This document shows positions 4,067-7,788 of a DNA stretch of 7,788 bases, one piece after another. The stretch is from contig DAHWHV010000212.1 of the NCBI GenBank assembly GCA_027335545.1, positions 1-7,788 on the forward strand, written 5' to 3'. This DNA is from Clostridia bacterium. Lineage in GTDB: Bacteria > Bacillota_E > RBS10-35 > JAJYVN01. Both the position numbers and the translations under genes were made by a program. The notes below the pieces were generated by a model. That model was not told where the DNA came from, ran no database searches, and saw only the letters and a list, made by a program, of their open reading frames with translations. Each line of letters opens with the position of its first letter. Position 1 is the stretch's first letter.

Positions 4067-6639
4067 GCCGACCCGCGGCCGAGACCCCGATGCAGGAGCA
4101 GTACCGCCGCCTCAAGGCGGAGTGCGGCGACGCCCTCCTCTTCTTCCGCCTCGGGGACTTCTACGAACTCTTCGGCCCCGACGCCGAGCGCGCGGCCCCC
4201 CTGCTGGAGGTCGTCCTGACCTCGCGCGAGCAGGGCCCGGGGCTCCGCGTGCCGATGTGCGGCGTCCCCCACCATGCCCTGACCACCTACCTGGCGCGCC
4301 TGCTCGGCCGCGGCCACACGGTGGCCATCGCCGAGCAGGTGGAGGACCCGGCCCTGGCCAGGGGCCTGGTCCGGCGTGAGATCCGGCGCGTCCTCACCCC
4401 GGGGACCGTCATGGAGCCCGAGTTGCTCGACGCCTTGGGCGAGACGCTCCTGGCCGGGGTGAGCGGGGACTCCCTGGCCGTGGTCGACGCCTCCACGGGG
4501 ACCGTGCGCATCGCCGAACTCGGCGGCGAGGCCGACGCGGCCACGAGCATCGAGCAGGAGTTGGAGCGCCTGCGGCCGCGGGAGATCGTGGTGCCGGCCG
4601 GCGCCGTGCCCGCCTGCGTCGCGCGCCAGGCGGCCGAGCACGGGACGCGGGTGACGGAGCGGCCGGCCTCGGAGTTCGCGCCGGAGGGCGCGCGCGATCT
4701 CTGGCCCGACTCCCCCGCCTCCCCCGCCCTGGCCGGACTGCTGGCCTACCTGCGCCACACGCTGCGCGGGGCGCTCGGGGCCCTGTGCCCCCCGGAGGTC
4801 TACCGGCCCTCGGCCTTCGTCGCCCTCGATCCGGCGGCCCAACGCAACCTCGAACTGCTGGAGCGCCTCGGGGACGGGGGCGCGAGCGGGACGCTGTTTT
4901 CGACCCTGGACCGGGCCGTGACCGCCATGGGGCGGCGCCTGCTCCGCTTCTGGGTGCTGCACCCGCTGCGCGACCCCGAGGCGATCCGACGGCGCCAGGA
5001 CGCCGTGGAGGAGTTGGCCCGCCGTCCCCTGTTCCGGGAGGGCCTGCGGGCCGGGCTGCGGGGCGTCTACGACCTCGAGCGCCTCTGCGCCCGCACCCTG
5101 GTCGGGCAGGCGACCCCGCGGGAGTTGGCAGCCCTGGGGGCCTCGCTGCGGGCCCTGCCTGGTGTCCTGGGCGCCCTGGAGGGGTGTGGCAGCCCCCTGC
5201 TCCAGGGGCACCTGGCCGAGGTGGATCCCCTGCAGGGCGTCGGCGACCTCCTGGGGCGGGCGCTGGCCGCCGAGCCCCCAGCCGCGGCGCGGGACGGGGG
5301 GATCATCGCCGCGGGGTACGATGCGGCGCTCGACGAACTCCGGGCGGCCGGGGCGCAGGGGCGCCGCTGGCTCGGGGAGTTAGAGGGCCGCGAGCGGGAG
5401 CGGACCGGGGTCCGCGGCCTCAAGGTCGGCTTCCACCGGGTCCTCGGCTACTACCTCGAGGTGGCGGCCCGCCACAGCGACGCGCTCCCCCCGGAGTACC
5501 AGCGCAAGCAGTCGACGGCCTCCGCCGGGCGGTTCGTGACCGACGAGCTCCGGGCGTTGGAGGAGCGCATCCTCGGGGCCGACGAACGGGCGCTGCGCCG
5601 CGAGCAGGCGCTGTTCGTCGAACTGCGCGCGGAGGTCGCCGCCTGCGGCGAGGCGCTGCGGCGCACCGCCGGGGCGATCGCGGCGCTGGACGCCCTGGCG
5701 GCGCTGGCGGACACGGCGGCGCGTCGGGGCTGGGTCCGGCCGCTGGTCGACCGCAGCCGGGACCTGGTGATCCGGGAGGGCCGGCACCCCGTGCTGGAGC
5801 AGAGCCTCGGCGGTGGGCGCTTCGTCCCCAACGACCTGGAGCTCGGGCCCGGCGGCCGGCGCCTGCTGCTCATCACCGGCCCGAATATGGCCGGGAAGTC
5901 GACCTTCATGCGCCAGGTGGCCCTGATCGCGATCCTCGCGCACATGGGGAGCTTCGTGCCCGCCACCTCCGCCCGCATCGGCCTAGTGGACCGCATCCTC
6001 ACCCGCGTCGGGGCCAGCGACGACCTCTTCGGTGGCCGCTCCACCTTCATGGTCGAGATGACCGAGGTCGCGGCCTGCCTGCGGCGCGCCTCGCCGCGGA
6101 GCCTGCTGTTGCTAGACGAGGTGGGGCGGGGCACGAGCACCCGGGACGGTCTGGCCATCGCCTGGGCGGTGGCCGAGGACCTGGCGCGGCGCGTCCGGGC
6201 GCGGACGCTCTTTGCCACTCACTACCACGAACTGACCTCCGCCGTGGACGGCCTGCCCGGGGCTGGGAACGCGCACGCGGCCGTGCGCGAGGACGGCGAG
6301 GGGGTCGTCTTCCTCCACCGGGTCGTGCCGGGCCCGACGGACCGGAGCTACGGCCTGGCGGTCGCCCAGTTGGCGGGGGTGCCGCCGGCCGTGATCGGGC
6401 GCGCCCGCGCCCTCCTGTCCGGGGGAGGTCTGGAGGCGGCGGCCCCCGCCCCCCAGACTGCCGCGCCCTCCCCGCCCCCCCCCGCGGGCCTGGAGCTGCT
6501 GCGCCGGTTGGCGGCGCTCGACCCGCTCCGGCTGACGCCGCTGCAGGCGTTGGACCTCCTGGCCGTCCTGCAGGCGGAGGCCAGTACCCTGGAGCTCCCT
6601 GCCGGGCCGTCGGTGCCCGCGGCGGGTGGGCAGGACTAA
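4063..6639 (+). CDS. mutS: DNA mismatch repair protein MutS
   Basis: It recognises base mismatches and small loops and, as an ATP-driven sliding clamp, recruits MutL. From GTG 4063 it has 858 residues, the normal MutS1 length. The start overlaps the miaB stop (GTGA), has GGAG eight bases upstream, and gives the conserved opening TPMQEQYRRLK. The mismatch-wedge Phe-X-Glu is Phe33-Tyr34-Glu35 in RLGDFYELF. Connector and core/lever domains follow; LKVGFHRVLGYYLEV (453-467) and the next block match the clamp region. The ATPase has Walker A GPNMAGKST (606-614), the DDLFGGRSTFMVEMTE block (from 653), Walker B LLLLDE with Asp685-Glu686 then VGRGTSTRDG, and ATHYHEL with His720. A Pro/Ala-rich linker (about 795-807) leads to the C-terminal segment LELLRRLAALDPLRLTPLQALDLL. 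No QLSFF-like clamp-binding motif is visible in the linker. All catalytic residues are present, so it should be functional. mutL does not follow directly. Confidence 0.98.
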   Translation: MSRPAAETPMQEQYRRLKAECGDALLFFRLGDFYELFGPDAERAAPLLEVVLTSREQGPGLRVPMCGVPHHALTTYLARLLGRGHTVAIAEQVEDPALARGLVRREIRRVLTPGTVMEPELLDALGETLLAGVSGDSLAVVDASTGTVRIAELGGEADAATSIEQELERLRPREIVVPAGAVPACVARQAAEHGTRVTERPASEFAPEGARDLWPDSPASPALAGLLAYLRHTLRGALGALCPPEVYRPSAFVALDPAAQRNLELLERLGDGGASGTLFSTLDRAVTAMGRRLLRFWVLHPLRDPEAIRRRQDAVEELARRPLFREGLRAGLRGVYDLERLCARTLVGQATPRELAALGASLRALPGVLGALEGCGSPLLQGHLAEVDPLQGVGDLLGRALAAEPPAAARDGGIIAAGYDAALDELRAAGAQGRRWLGELEGRERERTGVRGLKVGFHRVLGYYLEVAARHSDALPPEYQRKQSTASAGRFVTDELRALEERILGADERALRREQALFVELRAEVAACGEALRRTAGAIAALDALAALADTAARRGWVRPLVDRSRDLVIREGRHPVLEQSLGGGRFVPNDLELGPGGRRLLLITGPNMAGKSTFMRQVALIAILAHMGSFVPATSARIGLVDRILTRVGASDDLFGGRSTFMVEMTEVAACLRRASPRSLLLLDEVGRGTSTRDGLAIAWAVAEDLARRVRARTLFATHYHELTSAVDGLPGAGNAHAAVREDGEGVVFLHRVVPGPTDRSYGLAVAQLAGVPPAVIGRARALLSGGGLEAAAPAPQTAAPSPPPPAGLELLRRLAALDPLRLTPLQALDLLAVLQAEASTLELPAGPSVPAAGGQD

Positions 6640-6683
6640 GGGCCCGCCGGGGACGGTATCTTCCTGGCGGTGGTGGGTGCGCG
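6640..6683 (+). other. Short mutS-protease gap
   Basis: A 44-nt gap. It contains TATCTT (6657-6662), which resembles a -10 element but has no matching -35, and inverted arms CCGCC (6644-6648) and GGCGG (6666-6670). The ribosome site for the next gene is poor: only G/T-rich GGTGGTGGG at 6669-6677. Read-through from mutS is the simplest reading. Confidence 0.3.
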
Positions 6684-7788
6684 TTGGGTCGGACGGCAGG
6701 CCCGCGTCGCTGGCTCCTGTGGCTCGGGGTCGCGGCCGCCGGCGGCCTGGTCGGCGGGTTGCTGACCTGGGCCGCGGCCCTGGGTCCCATGCTGCGCCAG
6801 GACCGCCTGGCCGCCGCCCACGCCGCCTCGCCCGCGGTGGCGGTCTTCCGCCGGGTCTCCCCAGCGGTGGTGCTGGTGGCGAGCCTCGGCTCGGTGGCGA
6901 CGCCCCTGGGTCCCCGGCCCCAGGTCGGCTGGGGGAGCGGGGTGATCTTCGACCCGCGCGGGTACATCGTCACCAACGACCACGTCGTGGCCGGGGCGAG
7001 CCGCCTGCGGGTGACCCTCGCCAACGGTCGCACCCTGCCCGCCGTCCTGGTCGGGGGGGACCCGGCGACGGACCTCGCGGTGGTCCGGGTGGAGGCCGGC
7101 GCCCCCCTGCCCGTTGCGCACTTCGCCCCGGCGGCCAGCGTCTTCCCCGGGGAGACGGCGGTGGCCATCGGCAACCCCCTGGGCCCGGCCTTCGCCCAAT
7201 CGGTGACCCAGGGGGTCGTCAGCGCGGTGCGCCCGATGCTGTATGGGCTGGACGCGCGCGACCGGCGCGTGACAGAGATGATCCAGACGGACGCCGCCAT
7301 CAATCCGGGGAACTCGGGCGGACCGCTGTGCGACGCTGCGGGCCTGGTGATCGGGATCAACACGATTCAGGTGCCCCAGGCCGGTCCGGGCATCGCCGCC
7401 TCCGGCCTGGGCTTCGCCATCCCTGCCGAGACCGTGCGGCGCGTGGCCGAGGACCTCGTGCGCTACGGGCACGTGCGGCGGGCCTGGCTGGGCGTCGAGC
7501 TGGCGGTGGCGCCGACCGACGCCCTGCCCGGGGAGGCCCAGACGGTGACGATCACCGGCGTGGTCCCGGGGAGCCCCGCCCAGCTGGCCGGCCTGCAGGT
7601 GGGGGACCGCATCCTGGCCTGGGACGGCCGGGTCCTCCACGGCTACTACGAGCTGGTGCTGCGCATCAACGCGGCCACCCCGGGGGAGCGCGTCTCCCTG
7701 ACCATCGCCCGCTCCCCGCCAGGCGCCGCGGCCTGGCCGGAGGGCGCGGGGGCCGCGGGCGAGTCCCAAACCGTGGCCGTCCGGCTCG
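6684..7788 (+). CDS. HtrA/DegP-type membrane-anchored serine protease with PDZ domain (3' truncated by window)
   Basis: An S1C-family protease that degrades misfolded or specific substrates outside the cytoplasm. The frame runs off the window with 368 codons visible. TTG 6684 is the first start-like codon in frame after mutS; its ribosome site is weak. Residues 10-34 form one hydrophobic helix preceded by PRR, a signal anchor as in Bacillota HtrA-type proteins (HtrA, HtrB, YyxA). The triad is His100 (IVTNDHVV), Asp130 (DPATDLAVV) and Ser211 (NPGNSGGPL). AIGNPLGP and GLGFAIPAE are further family blocks. A PDZ domain starts near residue 267 (AWLGVEL), with PGSPAQLAGLQVGDRILAWDG as its core, and reaches the window edge. 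A Pro/Ala/Gly-rich insert (SPPGAAAWPEGAGAAGES) interrupts its final strands. The gene is same-strand with mutS, 44 nt after it, so co-transcription is plausible. Which htrA paralogue it is cannot be told, so no symbol is given. Confidence 0.95.
   Translation, partial: MGRTAGPRRWLLWLGVAAAGGLVGGLLTWAAALGPMLRQDRLAAAHAASPAVAVFRRVSPAVVLVASLGSVATPLGPRPQVGWGSGVIFDPRGYIVTNDHVVAGASRLRVTLANGRTLPAVLVGGDPATDLAVVRVEAGAPLPVAHFAPAASVFPGETAVAIGNPLGPAFAQSVTQGVVSAVRPMLYGLDARDRRVTEMIQTDAAINPGNSGGPLCDAAGLVIGINTIQVPQAGPGIAASGLGFAIPAETVRRVAEDLVRYGHVRRAWLGVELAVAPTDALPGEAQTVTITGVVPGSPAQLAGLQVGDRILAWDGRVLHGYYELVLRINAATPGERVSLTIARSPPGAAAWPEGAGAAGESQTVAVRL

Noticed and set aside
6636..7769. Minus-strand open frame opposite the protease (377 codons)
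   Set aside because: The opposite strand encodes an intact catalytic triad and PDZ domain. The minus-strand translation has only Gly/His/Arg-rich filler.

Overview
The window is extremely G+C-rich (roughly three quarters G+C by eye). It reads as a bacterial chromosome segment made mostly of housekeeping genes. Gram-positive-type features are strong AGGAGG-like ribosome sites, a MiaB of the TRGRERSR type, a miaB-mutS gene pair, a possible Prli42/DUF4044-type mini membrane protein, and a MerR-HTH/coiled-coil protein with a basic Trp/Phe tail. Together these suggest a high-GC, possibly thermophilic Bacillota lineage (Thermaerobacter-, Symbiobacterium- or Limnochordia-like). That placement is inference; an actinobacterium or chloroflexote cannot be excluded.

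Layout. (1) Positions 2-817, plus strand: the end (or all) of a DNA-binding-like protein with a MerR-type helix-turn-helix, a coiled coil and a basic amphipathic tail. (2) Positions 818-1153: non-coding, with several nested inverted repeats. (3) Positions 1154-1264, minus strand: a 36-residue single-pass membrane protein hidden inside a longer open frame. (4) Positions 1265-1729: a long divergent intergenic region with two striking hairpins, one of them immediately upstream of the next ribosome site. (5) Positions 1730-2470, plus: a membrane-anchored, histidine-rich extracytoplasmic protein of unknown function. (6) Positions 2471-2566: a short gap with a 14-bp palindrome and an extended -10-like element. 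(7) Positions 2567-4066, plus: miaB (tRNA ms2i6A methylthiotransferase). (8) Positions 4063-6639, plus: mutS (mismatch recognition ATPase), overlapping miaB by 4 nt. (9) Positions 6684 to the window end, plus: a membrane-anchored HtrA/DegP-type serine protease with a PDZ domain, cut off by the window edge.

How they work together. miaB and mutS are translationally coupled and both serve information fidelity (tRNA decoding and DNA repair). The protease follows mutS after 44 nt, where many genomes have mutL. The four plus-strand genes whose starts I can place use GTG, GTG, GTG and TTG. No canonical stem-plus-T-run terminator is visible anywhere. The least understood parts are the histidine-rich surface protein with its structured leader, the tiny minus-strand membrane protein, and the MerR/coiled-coil protein. 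I see no mobile element, CRISPR array, tRNA or rRNA, and no convincing multi-gene novel system.
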